Shown here: one piece after another, positions 17,317 through 25,691 of the stretch
Numbering within the stretch: the stretch's first letter is position 1
How the letters are laid out: each line of letters opens with the position of its first letter
Source: JAJEFO01 sp965209045
GTDB taxonomy: Bacteria; Pseudomonadota; Alphaproteobacteria; Rhodobacterales; Rhodobacteraceae
Direction: 5' to 3'
Assembly: GCA_965209045.1 (NCBI GenBank)
Contig: CBDBPW010000002.1
Coordinates: forward strand, 186,001 to 250,000
Length of the DNA stretch: 64,000 nucleotides
Notes under the pieces: model-generated
What the model saw: only the letters and a program-made list of their open reading frames with translations
Told to the model about the DNA's origin: nothing
The model's database searches: none
Program-made: the position numbers and the translations under genes

Positions 17317-18302
17317 TACTGCCGCAATGCGGCGGCCCACGCAGAGGCGTCGATCCCCTCGGCATCCAGTTCTGCAATCACTTCGGCGGCAAGGCTGTCG
17401 CTCGCCGCGTTGAACTCGGCGGCGGCTTCTGCCGAGAGCGTGTGGACTTCGCCCCCTTCGGCGACCCACTTCTTCAGCGCCCTTTCAGAAGCACTCGTCA
17501 TGGTGACTCTGCCGCCTTCGGACATCTCGGCACCCGTCAAGTCGGTCAGCTTGGCCTGGGTGTCGGCGCCCAGCGCCTCCCAACTGTCCCGATTCATGAC
17601 CAGCATGAACACGGAATTCGTGGCATTCATGCCAGCGGTGATGTACTTGGTCACTTCGCCAAGCTTGAAACTTGTCAGCACGGAGGCGTCCACGAGAACG
17701 CCGTCCACTACGCCGGTATCCAGCGACTGGTAGACCTGCGTGATCGGCATGGAAACTGCGGTCGCTCCCCAGGCTTCGACGAGGCGACCGGTGTTCTTGG
17801 ACGGCACGCGGATCTTCAGGCCGGCCAGATCGGAAAGCGCTTCGATCTTCTTCTCGTGCATCAACAGCATGGCGTCACCGGCCGTCCAGAGTCCCAAGAG
17901 CACCACTCGGCGGAACTCCTGGTCGAGCATGTCGATGTTATTCCAAATCGCCTCCGTCTTGTTGACACCCGGCTTCACGATGCCCGGAACCTCGACCAGC
18001 AGCGTCTTCTTGAACTGTGACGCCGTATAGCCCGGCAGGGCGTACGCGATGTCGGCAACGCCGTCGATGACTCGGTCGTACTGCTTTACCGGACCTGGAC
18101 CAAGCTCGCCGCCCGGATAGACACGTATGGTCGTCGCACCGCCGGTCGCTTCTGCCAGCTTCTCCGCGAGCGGCACGAACATTTCGACGTGCAGGTGATA
18201 CTTTGTAGAAGAGAAGTGAGCGAGCTTGAGTTCCTCGGCACAAGCCATAGTTCCGATGGCAAGCGCGGCAAGGCCGCCGAAGATGGATCTGATGACAGTC
18301 AT
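17316..18302 (-). CDS. TRAP transporter periplasmic solute-binding protein (DctP)
   Basis: This 328-residue protein has a Sec signal peptide cleaved after about residue 22 (MTVIRSIFGGLAALAIGTMACA). The DctP fold is shown by VYPGGELG and the conserved arginine region GLKIRVPSKN near residue 165, which in the family contacts a carboxylate of the ligand. A strong GGGAGGAGACC ribosome binding site precedes the ATG. It diverges from a sugar-acid type dehydratase, so the ligand is probably a sugar acid or related hydroxy acid (inference). Confidence 0.92.
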   Translation of the reverse strand: MTVIRSIFGGLAALAIGTMACAEELKLAHFSSTKYHLHVEMFVPLAEKLAEATGGATTIRVYPGGELGPGPVKQYDRVIDGVADIAYALPGYTASQFKKTLLVEVPGIVKPGVNKTEAIWNNIDMLDQEFRRVVLLGLWTAGDAMLLMHEKKIEALSDLAGLKIRVPSKNTGRLVEAWGATAVSMPITQVYQSLDTGVVDGVLVDASVLTSFKLGEVTKYITAGMNATNSVFMLVMNRDSWEALGADTQAKLTDLTGAEMSEGGRVTMTSASERALKKWVAEGGEVHTLSAEAAAEFNAASDSLAAEVIAELDAEGIDASAWAAALRQ

Positions 18303-18315
18303 GGTCTCCTCCCTT

Positions 18316-18333
18316 TTGACAATTTGCTGTCAA
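18316..18333. promoter_or_regulatory. Palindromic operator candidate 1 (TTGACA-N6-TGTCAA)
   Basis: TTGACA at 18316-18321 and TGTCAA at 18328-18333 form a perfect dyad just upstream of the ribosome binding site of the TRAP binding-protein gene. Its half-sites TTGAC/GTCAA recur 75 bases away in the same divergent control region. It may bind a dimeric regulator such as a GntR- or LacI-type protein, which is not encoded nearby. Confidence 0.45.
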
Positions 18334-18389
18334 GTTCAGGTCGGGCGCCGTCATTGGTGACATCGACAAGAACCCGCCTGCGTTCCTGT

Positions 18390-18415
18390 TTGACGACTCT
18401 GACCGATCACGTCAA
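18390..18415. promoter_or_regulatory. Palindromic operator candidate 2 (TTGACG-N14-CGTCAA)
   Basis: TTGACG at 18390-18395 and CGTCAA at 18410-18415 form a second dyad with the same TTGAC/GTCAA half-sites but wider spacing, between the divergent TRAP and dehydratase genes. Two related dyads in one 283-bp control region suggest a shared regulator of both operons. Confidence 0.4.
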
Positions 18416-18585
18416 GGCAACCGGCGGATCGAGGCGCGACCCCTCTCATGTTCCAATGGACTCTGCCTGGAGGACTGGGGGAGCCAGATTGGATCACGCG
18501 ATGGACAACAGGCCTAGACGAAGGCAGGATCGACCGCAGAAACGCATGCAACTGGAAACGAAAATACGGAGCATATGCATTGGCC

Positions 18586-20313
18586 GTGAAACAATACGAA
18601 GACCTGCGGTCCGCCCGGTGGTTCAGGCCGGACGACCTGAGGTCCATGGGGCACCGGAGCCGCGCGATGCAGATGGGCCTGTCCAATGACGACTGGGAGG
18701 GCAAGCCCGTCATTGCCATCATCAACACGTGGTCCGATCTCTCGCCTTGCCACCACCACCTCAGGGATCGCGCTGAATGGGTCCGGCGCGGCATCCTGCA
18801 GGCGGGCGGCATGCCCGCCGAACTGCCCGTGCACGACTTTTCCGAGCAGCTCCTCAAGCCCACCTCGATGCTCTATCGCAACATGGGCGCGATGGAAGTG
18901 GAGGAAGCCCTGCGCTCGCATCCGGTCGATGGCGCCGTCCTGATGGGAGGCTGCGACAAGTCCACCCCTGCCCTTGTCATGGGCGCGATCTCGATGGGCC
19001 TCCCTTTCATCTTCATGCCGGCCGGAGCGATGTTGAGGGGCAACTATGCCGGCAAGACGCTGGGATCGGGCACGGATGTCTGGAAGTACTGGGATGCGCG
19101 CCGCGCGGGGACCGTCGACAAGGCGGAATGGGACGGCATCCAAGGCGGCATTGCGCGCAGCTACGGCACGTGCATGACGATGGGCACGGCCTCCACGATG
19201 ATGTCGATCGCGGAAGGGTTTGGCCTCACGCTGCCCGGCGCGTCGTCCATTCCTGCGCCCGATGCCGCGCACAAGCGCATGGCCGCGGCATGCGGCCGTC
19301 GCGCCGTCGAAATGGTCTGGGAGGACCTGACACCCGGAAAGGTCGTGACTGCCGCCGCCGTGCGAAACGCCACCGTCGTGGCCATGGCCACCGGTTGCTC
19401 GACAAACGCCATCATTCACCTCATTGCCATGTCCCGCCGCGCCGGCGTCGACTGGGGGCTTGACGACATAGACGCGATTGGCCACGACGTTCCGGTGCTT
19501 GCGAATGTCCGGCCAAGCGGCACGGAATACCTGATGGAGGACTTCTTCTATGCGGGCGGCCTCCCGGCGCTGATGAAGGAAGTCAGCGCCCATCTCCACC
19601 TCACGGCAATCACCGTCACTGGCAAGTCACTTGGCGAGGGAATCCTGGAGGCGGTGAACTACAACGATGATGTCATTCGTCCCCTGTCGAATCCGGTCTA
19701 TCACGAGGGTTCGCTGGCAGTGCTGCGGGGCAATCTCGCTCCCAACGGCGCAGTGATCAAGCCTGCAGCCATGGACCCAAGGTTCCAGACTCACTCCGGT
19801 CCGGCAATTGTTGCAGACAGCTACGCCGAACTGCGCAAGATCATTGATGACGAGAACTACCCCATGACGCCTGATCACGTGCTCGTCCTCCGCAACGCGG
19901 GACCGCAGGGCGGGCCAGGCATGCCGGAATGGGGCATGATCCCGATGCCGAAGGCGCTGCTCAAGCAAGGATGCCGCGACATGGTGCGGCTGTCGGATGC
20001 CCGGATGTCAGGCACGTCCTATGGCGCCTGCATCCTTCACGTGGCCCCGGAGGCCTTCATCGGTGGACCCTTGGCACTGATCAGGGACGGGGACGTCGTC
20101 GAGATGGACATTCCGAAGCGCACGCTCAACGTGAGGGTGCCTGACGCGGAACTCGAACGACGCCACACGGAATGGAAGCCGCCCGAGCCGCGCTACGAAC
20201 GCGGCTATGGCTGGATGTTTGCCCGGCATGTCGAGCAGGCGGACAAGGGATGCGATTTCGATTTCCTCCGCACGGATTTCGGGGGTCCGGTTCCCGAACC
20301 GGAAATCAACTGA
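18586..20313 (+). CDS. IlvD/Edd family dehydratase (sugar-acid dehydratase-like)
   Basis: This protein of about 575 residues has the three cysteine motifs that bind the iron-sulfur cluster in the family: DLSPC (Cys55), GGCDKSTPA (Cys123) and ATGCSTNAIIH (about 195). The motif pattern and length resemble pentonate/L-arabinonate dehydratases more than IlvD itself, and the neighbours (TRAP transporter, RraA-like, FAH-like) support a sugar-acid role that yields a 2-keto-3-deoxy acid. The start is uncertain: GTG at 18586 gives MKQYEDLRSARWF, while a TTG at 18580 has a better spaced GGAG. The frame stays open further upstream. Confidence 0.88.
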   Translation: MKQYEDLRSARWFRPDDLRSMGHRSRAMQMGLSNDDWEGKPVIAIINTWSDLSPCHHHLRDRAEWVRRGILQAGGMPAELPVHDFSEQLLKPTSMLYRNMGAMEVEEALRSHPVDGAVLMGGCDKSTPALVMGAISMGLPFIFMPAGAMLRGNYAGKTLGSGTDVWKYWDARRAGTVDKAEWDGIQGGIARSYGTCMTMGTASTMMSIAEGFGLTLPGASSIPAPDAAHKRMAAACGRRAVEMVWEDLTPGKVVTAAAVRNATVVAMATGCSTNAIIHLIAMSRRAGVDWGLDDIDAIGHDVPVLANVRPSGTEYLMEDFFYAGGLPALMKEVSAHLHLTAITVTGKSLGEGILEAVNYNDDVIRPLSNPVYHEGSLAVLRGNLAPNGAVIKPAAMDPRFQTHSGPAIVADSYAELRKIIDDENYPMTPDHVLVLRNAGPQGGPGMPEWGMIPMPKALLKQGCRDMVRLSDARMSGTSYGACILHVAPEAFIGGPLALIRDGDVVEMDIPKRTLNVRVPDAELERRHTEWKPPEPRYERGYGWMFARHVEQADKGCDFDFLRTDFGGPVPEPEIN

Positions 20314-20396
20314 CGCGAAAGCAAGGCCGGACCCGTTCGGCGTGATATGGAGCGCTCGACCGGGTCATGGGAAATTTCAGAGAACAAGGGACGAGG

Positions 20397-21113
20397 ATGA
20401 CGGTTTCGGACGATGCGATCGAAAGGCTCCGGCACGTATCGGTGGCGACGCTGGCCACTGCGCTGTACAAGAGGGGCCTGAGGCGGCAAGTCGTTCAGGG
20501 CGTCATCCCCGTGGCCCCAAAGGGCCGCAACATGGTCGGTCCCGCCTTTACGCTGCGCTACATGCCCGCGCGCGAGGACAGGAACCAGCTTTCGGAGTTC
20601 CAGAACCCGAGACATCCTCAGCGTCACGCGATCGAGACCTGTCCGCCGGGTCACGTCCTTGTCATGGACAGCAGAAGCGATGCGCGCGCAGCAAGCGCAG
20701 GCGATATCCTCGTCACGCGGCTCATGGTTCGGGGCGGAGAGGGCGTCGTGACTGACGGCGGCTTCAGGGACGCGCATGCCATCGGTGCCCTGGACATTTC
20801 CGCCTATCATCAGCGTCCTTCGGCACCGACGAATCTCACGCACCACGAGGCGATCGAGATCAATTGCCCGGTTGGCTGCGGCGATGCACCTGTGTTTCCC
20901 GGCGACATCGTCGTGGGCGACGACGAAAGCGTGATCGTGATACCGGCCCATCTTGCCGAAGAGGTGGCCAAGGAAGCCCGCGACATGACCGAATACGAGA
21001 CCTTCGTGGCGGAACGGGTTCGCGCCGGGGAAACGATCATCGGGCTCTACCCTGCAACCCGCCAGGAAACTCTCGACAAGTTTGAGGCATGGCGGGCGGC
21101 AAGAAGTCGATGA
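20397..21113 (+). CDS. RraA/HMG-CHA aldolase family protein
   Basis: This 238-residue protein has the RraA-like fold signatures PKGRNMVGPAFTLRY, GGEGVVTDGGFRDA (the DxGxRD-type metal and substrate site) and GDIVVGDDESVIVIP. The family includes RNase E inhibitors, HMG/CHA aldolases and oxaloacetate decarboxylases. In this operon an aldolase or decarboxylase is more likely than an RNase regulator. The ATG at 20397 is preceded by GGGACGAGG; an in-frame ATG at 20367 is an alternative. The stop overlaps the next gene (ATGA). Confidence 0.87.
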   Translation: MTVSDDAIERLRHVSVATLATALYKRGLRRQVVQGVIPVAPKGRNMVGPAFTLRYMPAREDRNQLSEFQNPRHPQRHAIETCPPGHVLVMDSRSDARAASAGDILVTRLMVRGGEGVVTDGGFRDAHAIGALDISAYHQRPSAPTNLTHHEAIEINCPVGCGDAPVFPGDIVVGDDESVIVIPAHLAEEVAKEARDMTEYETFVAERVRAGETIIGLYPATRQETLDKFEAWRAARSR

Positions 21114-22252
21114 CAATGTTTCCGGACGAAGCGGCCCTCGGCACCTGGATCGGGCGCGTTTGGCGACCTGGAATCGGCCCGTCCGTCGTGACGCTTCGGG
21201 ACGGCAACGTCGTTGACATCACGTCGCGACGAGCGCCGACCGTCAGGGACGTGATGGAGATGAATGACCCGTTGGCCCACGTGCGCGGTTCGGAGGGTGA
21301 GGCCATCGGCCTTCCCGATTCAGTGCGCGGTGCATCAGAGCGGAGCGACGGCCCGTCATGGCTGGCCCCGTGTGACCTTCAGGCCGTCAAGGCCTGCGGC
21401 GTGACGTTCGCACAGTCCATGGTCGAGCGCGTGATCGAGGAGCAAGCCGGCGGCGACCCGGCCAAGGCTGGCAAGGTGCGCAGCCGCGTACTGGAAATCG
21501 TCGGCAACACGCTCAACGAAATCGAGGCGGGCTCGGAAAAGGCTGCGCAGGTGAAGCAGGAACTGGTCGCCGAGGGCCTCTGGTCGCAATATCTCGAAGT
21601 CGGAATCGGGCCGGATGCGGAGGTCTTTTCCAAGGCGCAGCCGCTGTCATCCGTCGGTGCCGGTGCCGAAATTGGCCTCCATCCCGCATCGACCTGGAAC
21701 AATCCCGAGCCCGAGATTGTTCTCGCCGTGAATTCGAAGGGAACGTGCCATGGTGCAACGCTGGGCAACGACGTCAACTTGCGGGATGTCGAAGGCCGTT
21801 CGGCTCTCCTTCTTCCATTGGCCAAGGACAACAACGCGAGTTGCGCCGTCGGTCCCATGATCCGGCTCTTTGACGAGACCTATTCGATGGATGACGTACG
21901 CAGTGCCGAGCTGAACCTGCGCGTCGAGGGCGAGGACGGATTCGTGCTTGAAGGCCGGAGCCTCATGTCCGAAATCAGCCGGGATCCCATTGACCTCATC
22001 GCGCAGGTCATCGGCCGGCATCATCAGTATCCCGACGGGTTCGTGCTCTTCCTCGGCACCCTGTTCGCACCCATCGAGGACCGGGACGTACCCGGCCAGG
22101 GATTCACCCACAAGCTCGGTGACCGGGTTTCAATCTCCGCCAAGGGGCTTGGCGTCCTGCGGAACACGGTGCGGCTTTCGACCGAATGTCCTCCCTGGGA
22201 CTTCGGGCTGGCGGATCTCATGCGCAATCTTGCAGCCCGAAGCCTGATCTGA
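21110..22252 (+). CDS. Fumarylacetoacetate hydrolase (FAH) family protein
   Basis: This 380-residue protein has a C-terminal FAH domain (about 160-380): the metal ligands lie in PEPEIVLAV (Glu-x-Glu) and TLGNDVNLRDVEGRSA (Asp), and FLGTLFAP follows. FAH members in sugar-acid operons hydrolyse or dehydrate 2-keto-3-deoxy or diketo acids. The ATG overlaps the RraA-like stop, so the two are coupled. Together with the IlvD/Edd-like dehydratase it suggests a pathway: sugar acid, keto-deoxy acid, then C-C cleavage. The exact substrate is unknown. Confidence 0.88.
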   Translation: MTMFPDEAALGTWIGRVWRPGIGPSVVTLRDGNVVDITSRRAPTVRDVMEMNDPLAHVRGSEGEAIGLPDSVRGASERSDGPSWLAPCDLQAVKACGVTFAQSMVERVIEEQAGGDPAKAGKVRSRVLEIVGNTLNEIEAGSEKAAQVKQELVAEGLWSQYLEVGIGPDAEVFSKAQPLSSVGAGAEIGLHPASTWNNPEPEIVLAVNSKGTCHGATLGNDVNLRDVEGRSALLLPLAKDNNASCAVGPMIRLFDETYSMDDVRSAELNLRVEGEDGFVLEGRSLMSEISRDPIDLIAQVIGRHHQYPDGFVLFLGTLFAPIEDRDVPGQGFTHKLGDRVSISAKGLGVLRNTVRLSTECPPWDFGLADLMRNLAARSLI

Positions 22253-22352
22253 CGGCCGTCATCGAATTCGAAAGCGAGGTTCGCCGAATCAACCGCTTCG
22301 CGACGCTTGATGCCCCGGGGCCATAAGTCCTGCATCTCCTACGAGCCGCAGC

Positions 22353-23621
22353 TCAGCCAAAAATGTCGGCCGAAATTCCTGCATACCAGCCCTCGGACTC
22401 CTCGTAGGTCGCTTTCCGGAGGGCAGCATCCTCGCCCGTCTGGCTGATGAAGCCGTCAACCCTGGCGATCTTTTCCGGCGTGGCCTCGTACGTGGCGCCG
22501 ACCTTCACGCCGTCATTGCTTGCGATGAGCGACCAGCACGTGTTCGAGTACCGGGCCGGAAACACCCTTGATCCCGTCAGGGCGCCTCGAACGGCATTGG
22601 CGCAGACCTTGGCCTGGCTGTTCGCGGAGAATCCCGACTTGGGCATGTCGCCCTGCTGGCTCGCGTCGCCCAGCACGTGGACGTCGGGGTCCGCCTTGCT
22701 CGACATGTCGATTGCGTTGACCGGAGCCCAGTTGCCGTCGGTCACGCCCGCAACCTCCGCGATGCGTCCAGCCTTCATCGCGGGAATGACATTGACGACG
22801 TCGGCACTCTCGACCTGGCCGTCGATGTCCACGGTCATCGCGTCGGGGTCGACGGAAACGTTTCCTCCTCCGAAGTCCGGTCCGAGGCGGCTGATCATGC
22901 CGCCGTAGTGCTTGTCCCAGCCTTCCTCGAACAGTGCCTGCTTCGAGAACTTCTCCTTTGGATCGGCGATTAGGATCTTTGCCGTCGGATTGTTGTTCTT
23001 CAACAAGTGCGCAACCATTGAAACGCGCTCGTACGGCCCCGGCGGACAGCGATAGGGATTGGGCGGGGCGACCATCACGAAGAGTCCGCCCTCCTTCATT
23101 CCCATGAGCTGGGACCTCAGAAGTTCCGTCTGCGAACCGGCCTTGTAGGCATGCGGCATCCTGTTCTGGGCCGAAACGTCCCAGCCAGGAACCGACCCGT
23201 CGACGAAGTCGACGCCGGGAGCGAGGATCAACTTGTCGTAGTCAAGCGCTGCGCCGCCGGCGAGCGTCACCGTCTTCGCGCCGCGATCGACATCCACGGC
23301 CCAGTCATGCACCACGTTGACCCCGTGAGCGCTCGCAAGCGTGCCGTAGCCGTGACCGATGTCCGAGATCTCCTTGAAGCCACCCAAGTACAGGTTCGAG
23401 AAGAAGCAGGTGTAGTAGGTTCGCGTTGGCTCGACGAGCGTGACGTCGATCGCGCCGTCGCTGTCCTTGGCAACATAGCGCGCCGCGGTCGCGCCTCCCG
23501 CACCGCCGCCGATCACGACGACACGTGGCCGCCCATGCGAAGCACTCCACACGGCGGGCGCGGCAAGCGAGGCGGAGGCCCCGACCGTGCTCGCCAGAAA
23601 CGATCTTCTGTTCAGTGACAT
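22353..23621 (-). CDS. fccB: Flavocytochrome c sulfide dehydrogenase, flavoprotein subunit
   Basis: This 422-residue protein carries a twin-arginine signal (SLNRRSFLAS...APAVWSAS), so it folds with FAD in the cytoplasm and works in the periplasm. VVVIGGGAGGATAARY is the FAD dinucleotide fold. TYYTCFFSN matches the cysteine that binds FAD covalently in FCSD, and the cysteines in PYRCPPGPYERV and NTCWSLI match the redox disulfide. It oxidises sulfide, passing electrons to cytochrome c. A strong GGAGGG precedes the ATG at 23621. The upstream gene encodes a matching diheme cytochrome c. Confidence 0.93.
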   Translation of the reverse strand: MSLNRRSFLASTVGASASLAAPAVWSASHGRPRVVVIGGGAGGATAARYVAKDSDGAIDVTLVEPTRTYYTCFFSNLYLGGFKEISDIGHGYGTLASAHGVNVVHDWAVDVDRGAKTVTLAGGAALDYDKLILAPGVDFVDGSVPGWDVSAQNRMPHAYKAGSQTELLRSQLMGMKEGGLFVMVAPPNPYRCPPGPYERVSMVAHLLKNNNPTAKILIADPKEKFSKQALFEEGWDKHYGGMISRLGPDFGGGNVSVDPDAMTVDIDGQVESADVVNVIPAMKAGRIAEVAGVTDGNWAPVNAIDMSSKADPDVHVLGDASQQGDMPKSGFSANSQAKVCANAVRGALTGSRVFPARYSNTCWSLIASNDGVKVGATYEATPEKIARVDGFISQTGEDAALRKATYEESEGWYAGISADIFG

Positions 23622-23640
23622 GTTTCCCTCCTTGAGATTG

Positions 23641-24534
23641 TCAGTCTTCGAGAGCCGCAAAGTAGGCGGCCAAAGCCGCAATTTCCTCGTTGCCAAGGCG
23701 TCCGGCAACCATGTTCATGACGGGATGTTCGCGCACGCCAAGCTTGTAGGCATGCATGACCGTCACGAACCTGTCTTCCCCCCAGCGCACGATGGACGGA
23801 ATGCCGTCGTCGCCACCATCTGCCTGATGGCAGGTCGTACACTCGGATGACAGGTATTCGCCGTACTCCGGATCGCCCTCGATGTCGAGCACCGAAGAGT
23901 CGAGCGCGACTTCGGGAGCGACTTCCGAAACGTCACCATCTTCGCCGCCGGCCGGGAATTCCGAAAACGTCTTGAGGTATGCAATGGTGGCCGCGATTTC
24001 GTCCTCCGACTTGAGGCCGGCAAAGGACATCTTGGTGCCTTTCAGGTGCGCGCGCGGCTTTGCGAGATATCCGGCGAGTTCCTCCTCGTTCCAGACGAGG
24101 CCGCGCTTGCCTGCCGCTTTCATTGCCTTCGAGTAGCTGAAGCCCTCCACGCCTGCCGCGACGCGACCGACAACACCGTTCAATGACGGCCCGGCGCGGT
24201 TTCTCGCATCCTCGCCTATCTGATGGCAAGCCTTGCACTTCCTGAATGTCCTTTCGCCAGCGGCAACAAGCGCGGAAACCGGCGAGGCCGCCATGGCATC
24301 ATCATTCCCGGACGGCAAATTGGCTTCCTCGCTCACCGCGACGACTGATGCGCCATTGCCTTCCGTGACAGCCTCGGGCGCGACATCCCGCTGCACGACC
24401 ATCGGAACGGCCATGCGCGCCGCAGCGGGTTCCGGCGACCTGTCCACCAGTCGGTTGGCGAACACGTATGCCGAAAGGAGCACGACTGCCACGGCCACAG
24501 CCGATGGGACGAAGACGCCAAGAAACCTAAACAT
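23641..24534 (-). CDS. Diheme cytochrome c, likely partner of the FCSD flavoprotein
   Basis: This 297-residue protein has an N-terminal membrane anchor or signal (about residues 5-26) and two c-type haem sites: CKACH (Cys100-His104) and CTTCH (Cys232-His236), with candidate methionine ligands in KMSFAG and NMVAG. The first domain resembles cytochrome c550-type class I cytochromes, the second the FccA/SoxE type. It lies 19 bases upstream of fccB in the same direction and would accept electrons from it. The long low-complexity linker between residues 28 and 90 is unusual. Confidence 0.87.
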   Translation of the reverse strand: MFRFLGVFVPSAVAVAVVLLSAYVFANRLVDRSPEPAAARMAVPMVVQRDVAPEAVTEGNGASVVAVSEEANLPSGNDDAMAASPVSALVAAGERTFRKCKACHQIGEDARNRAGPSLNGVVGRVAAGVEGFSYSKAMKAAGKRGLVWNEEELAGYLAKPRAHLKGTKMSFAGLKSEDEIAATIAYLKTFSEFPAGGEDGDVSEVAPEVALDSSVLDIEGDPEYGEYLSSECTTCHQADGGDDGIPSIVRWGEDRFVTVMHAYKLGVREHPVMNMVAGRLGNEEIAALAAYFAALED

Positions 24535-24664
24535 TTGCCCCGTCTACGCGCTCGTTCGCGGCCCAAGGCGGAATGCCGCTTCCGTGGCAGATCGCAATCA
24601 CGCGACGCACTGTCCGAAGCCTGAGAGATATCGGCCAAGCGTGTGCGTCCGAGACATGCGCCCT

Positions 24665-24994
24665 TCAACCGACCTCGATTCGTTTCGACAGGACATAGAC
24701 GTCACCGTCGTCATCGTGCCACGTGAATGCAAACTCGCCCGACTCCGGCACCTTTGCCTCGAACTGAAAATACGGATTGCTCGAGATCGCCGGTTCCATC
24801 TGCACGTCGATCACCGACTGTCCGTTGAATTCGGCGGTGAACCGGTTGACGATCGACCGTGGAACGATGTTGCCGTCGTCATCCCTGCGCTGACCGGATT
24901 CCATCCTGTGGTTGATCAGCGTCCTGATCGTGATCGTGTCGCCGGCGGCTGCCGTCTTCGGAATCTTGACACGTGGTTTGACGCCATTTGCCAT
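24665..24994 (-). CDS. soxZ: Sulfur carrier complex subunit SoxZ
   Basis: This 109-residue protein without signal peptide has the SoxZ pattern: KPRVKIPKTAAAGDTITIRTLINHRMESGQR-like start and the C-terminal FTWHDDDGDVY. It forms a dimer with SoxY, on which sulfur intermediates are carried, and is exported with it. It follows soxY by 12 bases. No soxA, soxB, soxX, soxC or soxD gene is in the window. Confidence 0.95.
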   Translation of the reverse strand: MANGVKPRVKIPKTAAAGDTITIRTLINHRMESGQRRDDDGNIVPRSIVNRFTAEFNGQSVIDVQMEPAISSNPYFQFEAKVPESGEFAFTWHDDDGDVYVLSKRIEVG

Positions 24995-25006
24995 GTCTCG
25001 CCCTCC

Positions 25007-25429
25007 TCAACCGCCGCAGCCACCGACGGTGACTTTCACCGACGCGCTTGTCCTGCGGAATGTCCCGTCTTCCATTCTTGCAACCGCAATCAGGTCCTGG
25101 CTCCTTGCAAGACGGATTCGGGTCGAGCCGGAAGACGACGCCGCGAGCGGGCCGAACCTGAATGTGGCCACGCCAGGCAACGGATTTGCCGTGGAAACGA
25201 CCATGATTGCCACTGCACCATCGGCGGAAAGGCTGATCGGAACCGCGTTGCCGTTCTCCGCAATTTCCGGGACATCCAGAACGACGCCGCCTTCGGCAGG
25301 CTCGGCACCGCCGGTAAATGCGGCGATGGCCTCATCCGCTGCGTTGGCGCGGGCCGGAACGGCATTCAGCCCGTAGGCGGCAACGCTTCCCGTCGCGAGC
25401 GCCATCACGTCCCTGCGTGTCATCGGCAT
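25007..25429 (-). CDS. soxY: Sulfur carrier protein SoxY
   Basis: This 140-residue protein has a twin-arginine-like leader (MTRRDVMALATGSVAAYG) and ends in VTVGGCGG, the swinging arm whose cysteine carries the sulfur substrate in the periplasmic Sox system. The ATG at 25429 is chosen because AGGAG lies seven bases upstream; a second ATG two codons later is possible. It starts the soxYZ-cytochrome-fccB series. The usual soxX is not upstream; a short frame of unknown meaning overlaps its start. Confidence 0.95.
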   Translation of the reverse strand: MPMTRRDVMALATGSVAAYGLNAVPARANAADEAIAAFTGGAEPAEGGVVLDVPEIAENGNAVPISLSADGAVAIMVVSTANPLPGVATFRFGPLAASSSGSTRIRLARSQDLIAVARMEDGTFRRTSASVKVTVGGCGG

Positions 25430-25584
25430 GTCGAGGCTCCTCGATCTTCCCAAAGCGCCAGCAGAAGCATGGGCACATCCTTGATCTGCCGAGCCATTAG
25501 GATGGGCATTCCTTCCCGGCTTTCAAGAGGCCTGAAGATTCCCCTGCCGCGGAATTGGGCCAGCGTTCCGACGCCAGGCAGCAT
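25420..25584 (-). CDS. Short unrecognised frame overlapping the soxY start
   Basis: A 54-codon frame begins MLPGVGTLAQFRGRG and ends within the first codons of soxY (stop at 25422-25420). The residue pattern (GMPILMARQIKDVPMLLLALWED) and codon use look protein-like rather than random. I recognise no family. It fills the gap between the clpX stop and soxY and could be a coupled leader, a relic of an upstream sox gene, or chance. Confidence 0.3.
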   Translation of the reverse strand: MLPGVGTLAQFRGRGIFRPLESREGMPILMARQIKDVPMLLLALWEDRGASTCR

Positions 25585-25691
25585 CTTCTCGGCGAAAGTC
25601 AGGATGCCACGGAGTCCGGCCTGCGTCCAGCGCGCCTCTCACCCGGCGACCTGTGCGCCATCACGAATGCGCAAGTGCCGGGATCGGTGAC

